A stretch of 58,674 nt of DNA. Source: an uncultured bacterium (lineage in GTDB: Bacteria > Bacteroidota > Bacteroidia > CAILMK01). Shown here one piece after another: positions 47,732 to 56,707 of the stretch. The position numbers and the translations under genes are program-made. Under the pieces are notes generated by a model, which had not been told where the DNA came from, did not search any database, and worked only from the letters and a program-made list of their open reading frames with translations. Numbering within the stretch: position 1 is the stretch's first letter; each line of letters starts with the position of its first letter. The stretch is taken from NCBI GenBank assembly GCA_903829945.1, contig CAIKRV010000080.1:1-58674 (forward strand). The letters are read 5' to 3'.

Positions 47732-49663
47732 TTATTTGATGGAAATAACTCGATCAGTATTAGAGCGAACGCCTAATATTTCACAAACAGATTCGGCAAT
47801 TCCTTCCGGATGTATTCCAATTTCTCTATACAATTCCATCGGTTCACCGTGCTCAATATAGGCATCAGGAATACCAAGCATTTTTATAGAGGATGTATAG
47901 CCATGAGCCTCCTTCCATTCTAATACAGCACTTCCAAAGCCACCACTGATACATCCGTCTTCCAAAGTTATCACATGTGGAAACTTACTAAAGACTTCAT
48001 GTAATAAATTTTCATCCAGCGGCTTTACAAAACGCATATCATAATGAGCAGGATAAACTTCATTTTCATTCAGCATGGCAATAGCTTTGATGGCGTGATT
48101 ACCGATATGCCCGATGGATAAAATTGCTATTTCTTCTCCGTCACAAATTTTTTGTCCTTGACCAATTTTTATTTCTTTTAATGGTTTGCGCCAATCGGTC
48201 ATTACTCCTTCGCCACGTGGGTAACGTATAGAAAAAGGCCCCATTCCTTCTAAGGAAGCAGTGTACATTAAATTACGTAATTCCTCTTCGTTTAAAGGTG
48301 CGGATACAATTAAATTAGGAATGCAACGGAAAAATGCCATATCATAAGCCCCGTGGTGGGTAGGGCCATCAGCGCCTACCAAGCCACCTCTATCCAGGCA
48401 GAATACTACATGCAAATTTTGCAAGCAAACATCATGAATTACCTGATCATAAGCACGTTGCATAAAACTAGAATAAATATTACAATAAGGAACCATGCCT
48501 TGAGTTGCTAAGCCTGCCGAAAATGTAACAGCGTGTTGCTCAGCAATACCTACATCAAATGCGCGATCAGGCATTTCTTTCATCATAATATTTAAGGAGC
48601 TGCCCGAAGGCATAGCGGGTGTAATTCCAACTATTTTAGGATTTTCTTTGGCTAATTCAACTATGGTATGACCAAATACATCTTGATACTTCGGCGGTTT
48701 AGGAGCAACACTTGAGCTTTTAATTATTTCACCGGTAACTTTATCAAATAAACCCGGAGAATGCCATTTGGTTTGGTCCTGCTCGGCCAACTTAAATCCT
48801 TTACCTTTGATGGTACGGGCATGCAATAATTTTGGACCCGGTATGTCTTTTAAATCAGTTAATACCTTTACCAATCGAATTACATCATGACCATCAGCCG
48901 GACCAAAATATCTAAATTTTAAACTTTCAAAAATATTACTTTGATTGAGCAATAAAGTTTTTACGGAATGCTCCAATTTGGAAGCTGCGCCTTGTGCTTT
49001 TACTTTACCGAGTGCCTTCCAAACATCATCTCTAAATTTATTATAAGTATGAGAAGTGAGGACATCGGTGAGGTAATCCTTTAAGGCACCTACCGGAGGA
49101 TCGATACTCATTGAATTATCATTGAGTATGACTAATATATTGGTATCTAAATATCCTGAATTGTTTAGTCCTTCAAATGCTAAACCTGCAGACATGGCTC
49201 CGTCTCCAATTACAGCAATATGTTGTCTTTTGGTATCTCCTTTCAATTTAGAGGCAGCTGCCATTCCCAAAGCAGCAGAAATGGAGGTAGAAGAATGTCC
49301 TACTCCAAATGTATCATACTCGCTTTCAGATCGTTTAGGAAAACCAGCAAGGCCATTATGTTTACGATTGGTATGGAAATTATCTCTTCTTCCGGTAAGA
49401 ATTTTATGACCATAGGCTTGGTGACCTACATCCCAAACCAATTGATCATAGGGGGTATCAAAAACATAGTGTAAGGCAACGGTCAAATCAACCACACCTA
49501 AGCTGGCTCCAAAATGTCCTCCATACACCGACACGACATCAATTATATACTGACGAAGTTCTTGGCATACTTGAGGGAGTTGCTCTAAAGATAATTTTTT
49601 AAGATCATCCGGCGAATTTATTGTAGCTAGCAATTTGCCCGGTTTGATTTCCATTTGCATCAT
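47732..49663 (-). CDS. dxs: 1-deoxy-D-xylulose-5-phosphate synthase
   Basis: DXS, 643 aa, makes DXP from pyruvate and glyceraldehyde 3-phosphate using thiamine diphosphate, the first step of the MEP isoprenoid route and a precursor source for thiamine and PLP. The ThDP motif GDGAMSAGLAFEGLNNSG is near residue 152; the catalytic His of HHGAYD in DRGGLVGADGPTHHGAYD is near 425. Transketolase C-terminal domain present. Promoter TAACTTTG lies 8 nt before the start. Other MEP genes are not in the window. Confidence 0.96.
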   Translation of the reverse strand: MMQMEIKPGKLLATINSPDDLKKLSLEQLPQVCQELRQYIIDVVSVYGGHFGASLGVVDLTVALHYVFDTPYDQLVWDVGHQAYGHKILTGRRDNFHTNRKHNGLAGFPKRSESEYDTFGVGHSSTSISAALGMAAASKLKGDTKRQHIAVIGDGAMSAGLAFEGLNNSGYLDTNILVILNDNSMSIDPPVGALKDYLTDVLTSHTYNKFRDDVWKALGKVKAQGAASKLEHSVKTLLLNQSNIFESLKFRYFGPADGHDVIRLVKVLTDLKDIPGPKLLHARTIKGKGFKLAEQDQTKWHSPGLFDKVTGEIIKSSSVAPKPPKYQDVFGHTIVELAKENPKIVGITPAMPSGSSLNIMMKEMPDRAFDVGIAEQHAVTFSAGLATQGMVPYCNIYSSFMQRAYDQVIHDVCLQNLHVVFCLDRGGLVGADGPTHHGAYDMAFFRCIPNLIVSAPLNEEELRNLMYTASLEGMGPFSIRYPRGEGVMTDWRKPLKEIKIGQGQKICDGEEIAILSIGHIGNHAIKAIAMLNENEVYPAHYDMRFVKPLDENLLHEVFSKFPHVITLEDGCISGGFGSAVLEWKEAHGYTSSIKMLGIPDAYIEHGEPMELYREIGIHPEGIAESVCEILGVRSNTDRVISIK

Positions 49664-49671
49664 TTGATTTA

Positions 49672-49679
49672 CAAAGTTA
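49672..49679 (-). promoter_or_regulatory. -7 promoter element TAACTTTG of dxs (minus)
   Basis: The complement of CAAAGTTA matches TAnnTTTG and ends 8 nt before the dxs ATG; the mRNA leader would be a few nucleotides at most. Confidence 0.55.
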
Positions 49680-49762
49680 ATAAAAAGTAAATAATATGTT
49701 GGCAGATAAATCTAAAGAAGCTTTTCCCAGCAGGACTTGCTATGGCGTACCGTGTATTTGTT

Positions 49763-49770
49763 TAATTTTG
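49763..49770 (+). promoter_or_regulatory. -7 promoter element TAATTTTG of the menE-like gene
   Basis: This matches TAnnTTTG 8 nt before ATG 49779. It is divergent from the dxs promoter about 85 bp away. Confidence 0.55.
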
Positions 49771-49778
49771 CAAAACAC

Positions 49779-50864
49779 ATGGCCATGCTTTATACACCCG
49801 GGTTTCAGTTTTCATTCTCAGCACTTTCTGAGGCAAAAATCATTCCCGTTGATGCATTTACAGAAAAAATAATTCAAATCTTTCAAAATTGGTACCGCGG
49901 CGAAGCCTTTTATTTAAATACTTCAGGCTCTACCGGTGCACCAAAACCAATCCGACTCCATCCGGAGGCCATGCGTGCATCTGTTATGCAAAGCGCTAAG
50001 GCTTTTGGACTTAAGAAGGGGGACACCCTCTTTTGTTGTTTATCGACAGAACATATTGCCGGATTGATGATGGTTATCAGAGCTATTGTTTTGGAAGCTG
50101 ATTTAGTTGTAATTCCTCCTGAAAGTACCCCATTTAAAACTTTATCTCAATTTAATAAAAATATTGATTTTGCTGCTTTGGTTCCTTTACAATTAGAGGA
50201 TGCCATGCAATTTGAGGGTATTAATTTATTGAAAGCCATAATTATTGGTGGGGCTCCACTCAATACTTGGCAGCGAGCAATGGTTAAAACCTTGAAAGTC
50301 CCTGCTTTTCAAACCTATGGGATGACTGAAACATATACCCATGTAGCCATTAGACCCTTAAATGGTGAAAAAAGCAGTGAATTGTACCAAGCCTTGGACG
50401 GTATTAGCTTCAGCACGGATAGTAATCATCGTTTAAAAATACATGCACCGGCTTTATTAATTCCTGAAATGCAAACGAATGACGTTGTTAATTTAAAAGA
50501 TGCCCATCATTTTGAATGGTTGGGGAGATTTGATAATGTAATTAATTCCGGCGGCATTAAAATTTCATTAGAACGAATGGAGGAGAGTGTAGAACTGGTT
50601 TTTCATCAACTAAATATGAAGCCCATCGCTATTTTTGCGCAAGGAATGAAGGATGAGCGACTCGGTGAGCGTTTAGTCCTTTATCTGGAATCCGAACCAT
50701 GGACTGAGGAGATAAGGTCCTATTTTGAAGAAGCACTAAAAAAGGAATTAAATAATTACTTCATGCCGAAGGAATTTATTTTTATTCCGAAATTTGAACG
50801 AACGAGTTTAGGGAAAATTGACAAAATTAACACATTAAAAAATAATAATAAGTACACCTATTAA
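49779..50864 (+). CDS. menE: o-succinylbenzoate-CoA ligase-like AMP-forming enzyme
   Basis: A 361-aa member of the acyl-adenylate superfamily. The ATP-binding P-loop STGAPKPIRL lies within TSGSTGAPKP (about residues 47-56), the A5 motif is YGMTET (near 184), A7-like ..WLGRFDNVINSGG near 246, and the C-terminal catalytic lysine is in SLGKIDK. It is shorter than typical 450-aa relatives, as usual for the compact MenE of Bacteroidota, which activates o-succinylbenzoate for menaquinone. No other men genes adjoin, so the substrate is likely but not certain. Start chosen from the promoter position. Confidence 0.78.
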   Translation: MAMLYTPGFQFSFSALSEAKIIPVDAFTEKIIQIFQNWYRGEAFYLNTSGSTGAPKPIRLHPEAMRASVMQSAKAFGLKKGDTLFCCLSTEHIAGLMMVIRAIVLEADLVVIPPESTPFKTLSQFNKNIDFAALVPLQLEDAMQFEGINLLKAIIIGGAPLNTWQRAMVKTLKVPAFQTYGMTETYTHVAIRPLNGEKSSELYQALDGISFSTDSNHRLKIHAPALLIPEMQTNDVVNLKDAHHFEWLGRFDNVINSGGIKISLERMEESVELVFHQLNMKPIAIFAQGMKDERLGERLVLYLESEPWTEEIRSYFEEALKKELNNYFMPKEFIFIPKFERTSLGKIDKINTLKNNNKYTY

Positions 50865-51628
50865 TGTGCTACCATGTTTCAACTTTAAATCATAAAAAGC
50901 TGAAAAAAGTCAGTTTGCATGATGTATTGGAGCTCAGTTCCGGAATACATGCAGATGATTTGAAATCCGCTCGATTTCATGTTAATGGGTTTAAATTTCC
51001 GATGGTGGATGTCTTTACCAATGAAAATCATAATTTAGTAGAAGAATATTATTGGGGCTTAATACCTTCTTGGGTTAAAGATAAAGCGCAAGCATTAAAA
51101 ATTCGAAGCGGAACACTCAATGCGCGTTCGGATGCTATGTTTGAAAAACCATCTTATCGAAATGCTAATGCATCCGGTCAGCGATTAATTATTCCTGTCA
51201 CCGGTTTTTTTGAGTGGCATGAATTTCATAAACATAAATATCCATTTTACGTCCATATGGATGATGCTGCAATTTTCTTTCTCGGAGGTATTTGGGATCA
51301 ATGGATGAATCCTGAAAATGGGGAGCTTATTAAAAGTTTTTCTTTAGTTACTACTGATGCCAACCCAATGATGGCAAAGATTCATAATGACGGTCAGCGA
51401 ATGCCGCTAATTATTCCAAAAGAACATATTTTTAAATGGCTGGATTCAAAATTAAGTAAGGACGAAGTTTTGGATTTTTGTCATCCTTTTCCTGAATTAC
51501 ACATGAAGGCTCACAGTATTGGAAAATTATTAAGTAGCAGAAACGAGGAAACTGATGTGGCTAAAGTTCAAGAAAAAGTTAATTATCCTGCACTAGAGTA
51601 TGATAAGTTATTAAAGGATATTATTTAA
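50864..51628 (+). CDS. SOS response-associated peptidase (HMCES/YedK-like)
   Basis: A 254-aa SRAP-domain protein. After removal of Met the N-terminal Cys2 (MCYHV) becomes the residue that crosslinks to abasic sites in single-stranded DNA, shielding them. The other family motifs are NARSDAMFEKPSYRN (about 83-97), GFFEWH (about 117) and HNDGQRMPLII near 175. Its ATG overlaps the menE-like stop by 1 nt, so both genes are co-translated although the functions look unrelated. Confidence 0.9.
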   Translation: MCYHVSTLNHKKLKKVSLHDVLELSSGIHADDLKSARFHVNGFKFPMVDVFTNENHNLVEEYYWGLIPSWVKDKAQALKIRSGTLNARSDAMFEKPSYRNANASGQRLIIPVTGFFEWHEFHKHKYPFYVHMDDAAIFFLGGIWDQWMNPENGELIKSFSLVTTDANPMMAKIHNDGQRMPLIIPKEHIFKWLDSKLSKDEVLDFCHPFPELHMKAHSIGKLLSSRNEETDVAKVQEKVNYPALEYDKLLKDII

Positions 51629-51669
51629 TTTTTAAAAGCTAAAAAGGGAGCATTAATATACCATGAATA

Positions 51670-51987
51670 TCAGATTAATTTAGCGCCATTCAAATGCTGA
51701 TTAATCCATTCGTTAAATTGTTTTTTCCACATCATGCCTTGGTATCTTCCCAGTTCATTTTCATTAAAAAATACGATAGTGGTGGGTACACTTCGTATAT
51801 TGAAATTTTTGCTCAGTTCGGGCAAGGCGTCAATATCAATTTTAATTAATTCCCATTTCCCGGTATTCAATGTTGCTAATTCATCCAAAATAGCGGCAAG
51901 CCATGTACATGGTTCGCACCAAACAGCACTAAACTCAATCACTAATGCATGATTTTTGCTTCTGTTTTGCAATTCATTAAGAGTCAT
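51670..51987 (-). CDS. thioredoxin-family protein with WCEPC active site
   Basis: A 105-aa thioredoxin fold. The redox site is WCEPC (23-27) rather than WCGPC. The cis-proline is in RSVPTT (about 67-72). No signal peptide is present, so it is cytoplasmic. Glu between the two Cys changes the redox potential in principle and suggests a specialised partner, but that is inference. It is convergent with the HMCES gene, with 41 nt between stops. Confidence 0.87.
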   Translation of the reverse strand: MTLNELQNRSKNHALVIEFSAVWCEPCTWLAAILDELATLNTGKWELIKIDIDALPELSKNFNIRSVPTTIVFFNENELGRYQGMMWKKQFNEWINQHLNGAKLI

Positions 51988-52084
51988 TATGAGGACAAAT
52001 TAATTAAGTATGCATTACAAAATTCAATGGTCATTGGTTCCTTTCTATGTAATTCATGAGCTACTTTATTGCGTTAATTATAAA

Positions 52085-52092
52085 TATCTTTG
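52085..52092 (+). promoter_or_regulatory. -7 promoter element TATCTTTG
   Basis: This matches TAnnTTTG and lies 14 nt before ATG 52107, which supports that start. Confidence 0.55.
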
Positions 52093-52106
52093 TTCGAATA
52101 AATAGT

Positions 52107-53279
52107 ATGAATGCCCCAAGGAAAATAATTGTTGTTTTGTGGTATGCCTTTAGTACATTATTTCCAAAAATAGCTTTGGCACAAGATTCCGTTTATGCGC
52201 AAACAGAAGATATATTAAGTGCATTAAATAATGATAGAGATTTTAGCCATGCAGCTATTAAGTTTTCAAATATTGGGGAGTATAAAAAGGCCTTAGAATA
52301 TTACGACTTGGGCAGAAAATGGTATCGCTATAATAGAAGTCAGGTAGATAGTATAGCCTTTGGGCAGCTTTATCATCCGGTAAATGCGCATGATTACATA
52401 TTGGCCCAAGCACAAAAGGCCAGGGTAATAATTTTTAATGAATCATATTTTCAGGCCAGGCACCGCATTTTTGTGGGTTCATATCTTCATGAATTGTCTA
52501 AAATGGGTTTTCATTATTTTGGCGCTGAATCTTTTTACAATATTGATGAAGATGAACTGAACCAAGCTTACCCGCTACGTAATGCCGGGAAATATAATGC
52601 TGAACCACAAATGGGGCATTTATTGCATCTGGCTATCAAGGAAAAATACCATTTTTTTGCTTATGGTGCCCATTCGGATACGGGGAATAAAGAACAAGTA
52701 CAAGCCTTAAATATTAAAAATTTTCTAGATCGTCATCCGAATGCTAAAATTATAATATTATGTGAGTCAGGGCAGGTCTATAAAGAAAGCTTTGGCACGT
52801 TTATACCAATGACTGCCAGGTTGGTTCAGCTTTGCGGCCCAGATGTATTAGCAATTGACCAAGAGGTTTTTAACGAACATTCTAGGCCTAAATATGAAGA
52901 AGCTTATTACAATTTTGCCTCCCCTGAAGGCGATGTTGTATATTTAGATAGTTTAGGTAAACCTTTTTACATGAATGGTTTAGTGGACATTCAAGTTTTT
53001 CATGATCGAACCAAATACATTGATACACGGCCGGCTTGGTTATTCAGCAATGGTAATAAGCCATGTTATTTTGCTAAAAAAATATCTAAAACATTAGCAT
53101 TCCCCTGTTTAGCAATGGCCTTTCGCAAAGGTGAGGATTCACAAAAGGCCATACCTTTGGATGTGATTGTAATTCATAGTTTGGTAGATGATCGTCCCTT
53201 GGCCTTGCCAAAGGGAAAGTATATTATTGAAATAAAGGACATTGACGGAAAGAAACAATTAATTAACTTGAATAATTAA
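52107..53279 (+). CDS. secreted Tiki/ChaN/EreA-superfamily-like protein
   Basis: A 390-aa exported protein. Start ATG 52107 (MNAPRKIIVVLWYAFSTLF) gives a signal peptide ending near residue 26 (ALAQ-DS). The central domain from about residue 105 has the pattern IIFNESYFQARHRIF and then LHELSKMGFHYFGAES, like the N-x-x-H motifs of the Tiki/ChaN/erythromycin-esterase superfamily: a conserved Glu near the N-term strand, a distal His (HRIF), and HSDTGN later. No family member has a proven activity that transfers safely here. Possible hydrolase or metal/haem binding. Monocistronic. Confidence 0.55.
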   Translation: MNAPRKIIVVLWYAFSTLFPKIALAQDSVYAQTEDILSALNNDRDFSHAAIKFSNIGEYKKALEYYDLGRKWYRYNRSQVDSIAFGQLYHPVNAHDYILAQAQKARVIIFNESYFQARHRIFVGSYLHELSKMGFHYFGAESFYNIDEDELNQAYPLRNAGKYNAEPQMGHLLHLAIKEKYHFFAYGAHSDTGNKEQVQALNIKNFLDRHPNAKIIILCESGQVYKESFGTFIPMTARLVQLCGPDVLAIDQEVFNEHSRPKYEEAYYNFASPEGDVVYLDSLGKPFYMNGLVDIQVFHDRTKYIDTRPAWLFSNGNKPCYFAKKISKTLAFPCLAMAFRKGEDSQKAIPLDVIVIHSLVDDRPLALPKGKYIIEIKDIDGKKQLINLNN

Positions 53280-53391
53280 TCCTTTATTTATACGATCTCA
53301 ATGATTTTTATAAAGTTACGAACAAATTCACCCCTTTAAAAATAATATGACTACGCATTTTAAAAATCGTAATTCATTAATTTTTTTGCCT

Positions 53392-53399
53392 TAATTTTG
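53392..53399 (+). promoter_or_regulatory. -7 promoter element TAATTTTG before nuoG
   Basis: This matches TAnnTTTG and lies 17 nt before the nuoG ATG, supporting nuoG as the first gene of the transcript. Confidence 0.55.
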
Positions 53400-53416
53400 A
53401 AGTCCGAAAGGTACTT

Positions 53417-54367
53417 ATGATCAAAGTTACAATTGATGGTCACGAACTGGAAGTTGAGAATGGAACGACCATTCTTAATGCAGCCAGATCTTTAGGCGGG
53501 GATAGTGTTCCGCCGGCCATGTGTTATTATAGCAAACTAGAGGGAAGTGGCGGCAAATGCCGTTGCTGTTTAGTAAAAGTAGCAGCCGGTTCAGCTAAAG
53601 ATCCTCGTCCGATGCCTAAATTAGTGGCAAGTTGTGTTACACAATGTCAGGACGGGATGATTGTTGAAAGCAAAAACTCCCAGGAGGTATTGGATACCCG
53701 CAAAGCCATTGTTGAATTTTTATTGTTAAATCATCCGCTGGATTGTCCTATTTGTGACCAAGCCGGTGAATGTCATTTGCAAGATTTAGGTTTTGAGCAT
53801 GGCAAAGCTGGAACGAGATACCAAGAGGGGAGAAGGGTATTTAATAAAATCGACATCGGTCCGTACATTAAATTGCACATGACCCGTTGTATTTTATGTT
53901 ATCGTTGTACCATGGTAGCTGATCAGTTAACTCCTGAACGTGTGCATGGTGTTATGTGGCGTGGAGAGGTTTCTGAAATTAGCACTTATGTTCACAAGGC
54001 CATTGAAAATGATTTTTCAGGAAATATGATTGATGTTTGCCCGGTAGGTGCATTAACCGATAATACTTTCCGTTTTAAAAGTCGTGTTTGGTTTTTAAAA
54101 CCATTCAATGCACATCGTTCCTGTACTAAATGTTCCGGCAACGTGGTGGCTTGGAAACACGGCAATGAAATTTATAGAATAACCGGAAGAAAAGACAAAT
54201 ACGGCGAAGTGGAAGAATTTATCTGTAATGATTGCCGATTTGAACATAAAAATGCAGCTGATTGGACCATTGAAGGACCAAGATTAATTGACAGACACAG
54301 TGTGATTGGGCAAAATCATTTTGAAGCGCCTTATCAAGACTTGCTGGCAAAAAATTTATTAAAATAG
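53417..54367 (+). CDS. nuoG: NADH-quinone oxidoreductase subunit G (short form)
   Basis: A 316-aa peripheral arm subunit of complex I. Domains in order: a [2Fe-2S] ferredoxin-like domain (Cys in AMCYYSKL, KCRCCLV, ASCVTQC), the His-Cys cluster region LNHPLDCPICDQAGECHLQD (20), and a [4Fe-4S] domain with RCILCYRC and DVCPVGALTD. A partial zinc/FeS-like region CTKCSGNVVAWKHG and ICNDCRFEHK closes it. The roughly 400-residue molybdopterin-like domain of E. coli NuoG is absent, as is normal in Bacteroidota. nuoH follows after 53 nt. Confidence 0.92.
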   Translation: MIKVTIDGHELEVENGTTILNAARSLGGDSVPPAMCYYSKLEGSGGKCRCCLVKVAAGSAKDPRPMPKLVASCVTQCQDGMIVESKNSQEVLDTRKAIVEFLLLNHPLDCPICDQAGECHLQDLGFEHGKAGTRYQEGRRVFNKIDIGPYIKLHMTRCILCYRCTMVADQLTPERVHGVMWRGEVSEISTYVHKAIENDFSGNMIDVCPVGALTDNTFRFKSRVWFLKPFNAHRSCTKCSGNVVAWKHGNEIYRITGRKDKYGEVEEFICNDCRFEHKNAADWTIEGPRLIDRHSVIGQNHFEAPYQDLLAKNLLK

Positions 54368-54384
54368 TTTAATATTAAGAAGCA

Positions 54385-54403
54385 GATAAAACTTGGTTTT
54401 ATC
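54385..54403 (+). other. nuoG-nuoH intergenic hairpin
   Basis: GATAAAAC (54385-54392) pairs perfectly with GTTTTATC (54396-54403) over a TTG loop. No T tract follows. A possible mRNA processing or stability element. Confidence 0.4.
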
Positions 54404-54420
54404 ATAACTCAAATAGAATA

Positions 54421-55461
54421 ATGGAATTTATTTTCATAGCCAAAGTCCTACTGGTGCTTGCTATATTGGCAATATCCTTATTAGTGGCTACCTATACTAC
54501 CTATGCCGAACGTAAGGTTGCTGCTTTCCTTCAGGATAGAGTAGGTCCGGACCGTGCAGGACCGATGGGTATTTTTCAACCTTTTATGGATGCCGCTAAA
54601 ATGTTTATGAAGGAAGAAATTTTTCCTAAGGACAGTAATAAGTTTTTGTTTATTCTGGGCCCTGCATTAGCGATGCTCACAGCTTGTATGACCAGTGCAG
54701 TAATCCCTTGGAGTAAGGATATTACACTTATGGGGCATCGTATCCCTTTGCAAGTGGCCAATATTAATATAGGCGTGCTATATGTATTCGGTGTGGTTTC
54801 CTTAGGGGTGTATGGTATTATGATTGGCGGTTGGTCCTCCAATAATAAATATTCCTTGCTGGGTGCTATTCGTGCCTCCTCTCAAATGATCAGTTATGAA
54901 TTGGCCATGGGACTTTCATTAATTGCCATATTGATAATGAGTGGCTCATTAGATCTGAAAGACATTGTTGAAAAGCAACACGGATTTTGGACCGGCAGTT
55001 ATTTCTCTTGGAATTTCTTTAGAGCACCGCTTAGCTTCCTGATTTTTATTATTTGCGCTTTCGCGGAATGTAATCGTGCGCCTTTTGATTTGGCGGAATG
55101 CGAATCCGAACTTATTGGAGGATATCATACGGAATATTCATCCATGAAATTAGGACTTTATTTATTTGCGGAATACGTAAATATGTTTATCTCTTCCGCA
55201 CTTATTTCTGCATTGTTTTTTGGGGGGTATAATTTCCCATTCATGGATAGTATTGGCAATGAAAATGCAGTTGCCATTATTGGATTGTGCGTGTTTTTTG
55301 CAAAAACATTTTTCTTCATGTTTGTATATTTATGGGTACGCTGGACCTTACCGCGTTTCCGTTATGACCAATTAATGCGTTTGGGCTGGCAATATTTACT
55401 TCCATTAGCGATATTTAATATTTTGGTGGTGGGCGCCATCATTATGTGGAGAATGATGTAA
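54421..55461 (+). CDS. nuoH: NADH-quinone oxidoreductase subunit H
   Basis: A 346-aa membrane subunit of complex I with about 8 helices, forming part of the quinone chamber. Family signatures are YAERKVAAFLQDRVGPDRAG (20), then PMGIFQPFMDAAKMFMKEE (19), SYELAMGLS and NRAPFDLAECESELIGGYHT (20). Length is normal. Lies between nuoG and nuoI (105 nt). Confidence 0.97.
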   Translation: MEFIFIAKVLLVLAILAISLLVATYTTYAERKVAAFLQDRVGPDRAGPMGIFQPFMDAAKMFMKEEIFPKDSNKFLFILGPALAMLTACMTSAVIPWSKDITLMGHRIPLQVANINIGVLYVFGVVSLGVYGIMIGGWSSNNKYSLLGAIRASSQMISYELAMGLSLIAILIMSGSLDLKDIVEKQHGFWTGSYFSWNFFRAPLSFLIFIICAFAECNRAPFDLAECESELIGGYHTEYSSMKLGLYLFAEYVNMFISSALISALFFGGYNFPFMDSIGNENAVAIIGLCVFFAKTFFFMFVYLWVRWTLPRFRYDQLMRLGWQYLLPLAIFNILVVGAIIMWRMM

Positions 55462-55566
55462 TACTGAATGACTCAAAAGAATTGAAATTATAATACGATA
55501 CAAAGTGTTTACTCTTGCAAATAACCCATGCAAAAGTTTACACCTTTAAAGGTTTAATTAAAAGAT

Positions 55567-56130
55567 ATGCAACTCACAAATAGAGCAAAACCCGTAGAAA
55601 AGAAGGCAATGAATTTTTCTGAAAGGATTTATTTACCTGCCATTATGAAAGGGATGAGTATCACGTTTCGACACATGTTCAAAAAAGAGCCGACGATTCG
55701 TTATCCTGAGCAAAAACGTGATTTCAGCCCGGTATATCGCGGTGTGCATATTTTGAAAAGAGATGAAAATGGTGCGGAACGTTGCACGGCTTGTGGATTA
55801 TGTGCTTTGTCTTGTCCGGCAGAGGCCATTACGATGACCGCAGCAGAACGCCAACCCGGGGAAGAAAATCTTTATCGTGAGGAAAAATACGCGTCAAAAT
55901 ATGAAATTAATATGCTGCGCTGTATTTTCTGCGGATTGTGTGAAGAAGCATGTCCGAAGGAAGCGATCTTTTTATCCAATAGCATTGCGATGTCCAATTA
56001 TGGTCGTAAGGATTTTATTTATGGCAAAGACCGTTTGGTAGAACCTGTAAGTCCGCCTGCGGAACATGTTAATAATTTCGAGGAAGTGCGCCGTGAAAAA
56101 TGGCTGAGCGATACCGGAAGAGAAAAATAA
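55567..56130 (+). CDS. nuoI: NADH-quinone oxidoreductase subunit I
   Basis: A 187-aa ferredoxin-like subunit with two [4Fe-4S] clusters: CTACGLCALSCPAEAI and CIFCGLCEEACPKEAI (Cys-x2-Cys-x2-Cys-x3-Cys-Pro). It passes electrons toward the quinone in the hydrophilic arm. The stop overlaps a terminator stem, so the transcript ends here; nuoJ, which usually follows, is absent. Confidence 0.96.
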   Translation: MQLTNRAKPVEKKAMNFSERIYLPAIMKGMSITFRHMFKKEPTIRYPEQKRDFSPVYRGVHILKRDENGAERCTACGLCALSCPAEAITMTAAERQPGEENLYREEKYASKYEINMLRCIFCGLCEEACPKEAIFLSNSIAMSNYGRKDFIYGKDRLVEPVSPPAEHVNNFEEVRREKWLSDTGREK

Positions 56131-56145
56131 TTTCCGGGTTTTTTA
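56114..56145 (+). terminator. intrinsic terminator of nuoGHI
   Basis: CCGGAA (56114-56119) pairs with TTCCGG (56132-56137) and is followed by GTTTTTTATTT. The 5' arm overlaps the end of nuoI. Confidence 0.65.
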
Positions 56146-56664
56146 TTTCAAATACATTTGCTGCAAGGCGCCCCAAAGTTTTTCGCGCAGGGGTTGTGAG
56201 CCTTGAATATCCGAAAGGCGATCGGTTAGGAATAAAAGTTTATCCCCTTGCTGACTGAGCGTGTATAATTGTAAATTAATGGGAAGTAATCCCATCGGAG
56301 AATCAAAAGCAATAATCTTTTTATAAGGTAATAACATGATATCCTGCGGACTGATTCCTTTCTCTGCACCGATATTGATGAGGGCTATTTTTTGCATATC
56401 CAATTTTACCGAACCAAGAATTTTATTTAAGTACTCAATATCAGAGGTAGGAATGGCGGTTCCCGGGGCATAATTCAGTAAGATTAAACTTTCGGAATTG
56501 GGGTTGCCTTGAATCTTTAACGCTTCTTTTACAGGCGTTTTATTAATTATATCCGGTGCTAAGGTTACTCCTTTTTTATCTTCAGCCAATAAATAAAGAC
56601 CTTCCGTATAAAATTCCGCATAAAATGATGCGTTAAATACTTCCTGATTTTCTTGCGTTTCCAT
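56143..56664 (-). CDS. uncharacterised protein, 173 aa
   Basis: I do not recognise this protein. It is soluble, without signal peptide, and has an alternating beta/alpha pattern: ESLILLNYAPGTAIPTSDIE, KIALINIGAEKGISPQDIML and KKIIAFDSPMGLLPINLQLY, each 20 or fewer residues. The core looks like a small Rossmann-type domain. It is convergent with nuoI (12 nt between stops) and divergent from ilvE (43 nt). Confidence 0.6.
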   Translation of the reverse strand: METQENQEVFNASFYAEFYTEGLYLLAEDKKGVTLAPDIINKTPVKEALKIQGNPNSESLILLNYAPGTAIPTSDIEYLNKILGSVKLDMQKIALINIGAEKGISPQDIMLLPYKKIIAFDSPMGLLPINLQLYTLSQQGDKLLFLTDRLSDIQGSQPLREKLWGALQQMYLK

Positions 56665-56679
56665 GTTAAATATTAGTGG

Positions 56680-56687
56680 TAAATTTG
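56680..56687 (+). promoter_or_regulatory. -7 promoter element TAAATTTG of ilvE
   Basis: This matches TAnnTTTG and lies 20 nt before ATG 56708. It overlaps the first upstream bases of the divergent 173-aa gene. Confidence 0.55.
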
Positions 56688-56707
56688 CCTTTGTCGAAAC
56701 AACTCTT

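Noticed and set aside
49737-49778. N-terminal extension of the menE-like protein from 49737
   Set aside because: It overlaps the TAATTTTG promoter element and does not match the family.
56663-56707. Upstream ATG of ilvE at 56663
   Set aside because: The extension crosses the TAAATTTG promoter element and has no family similarity.
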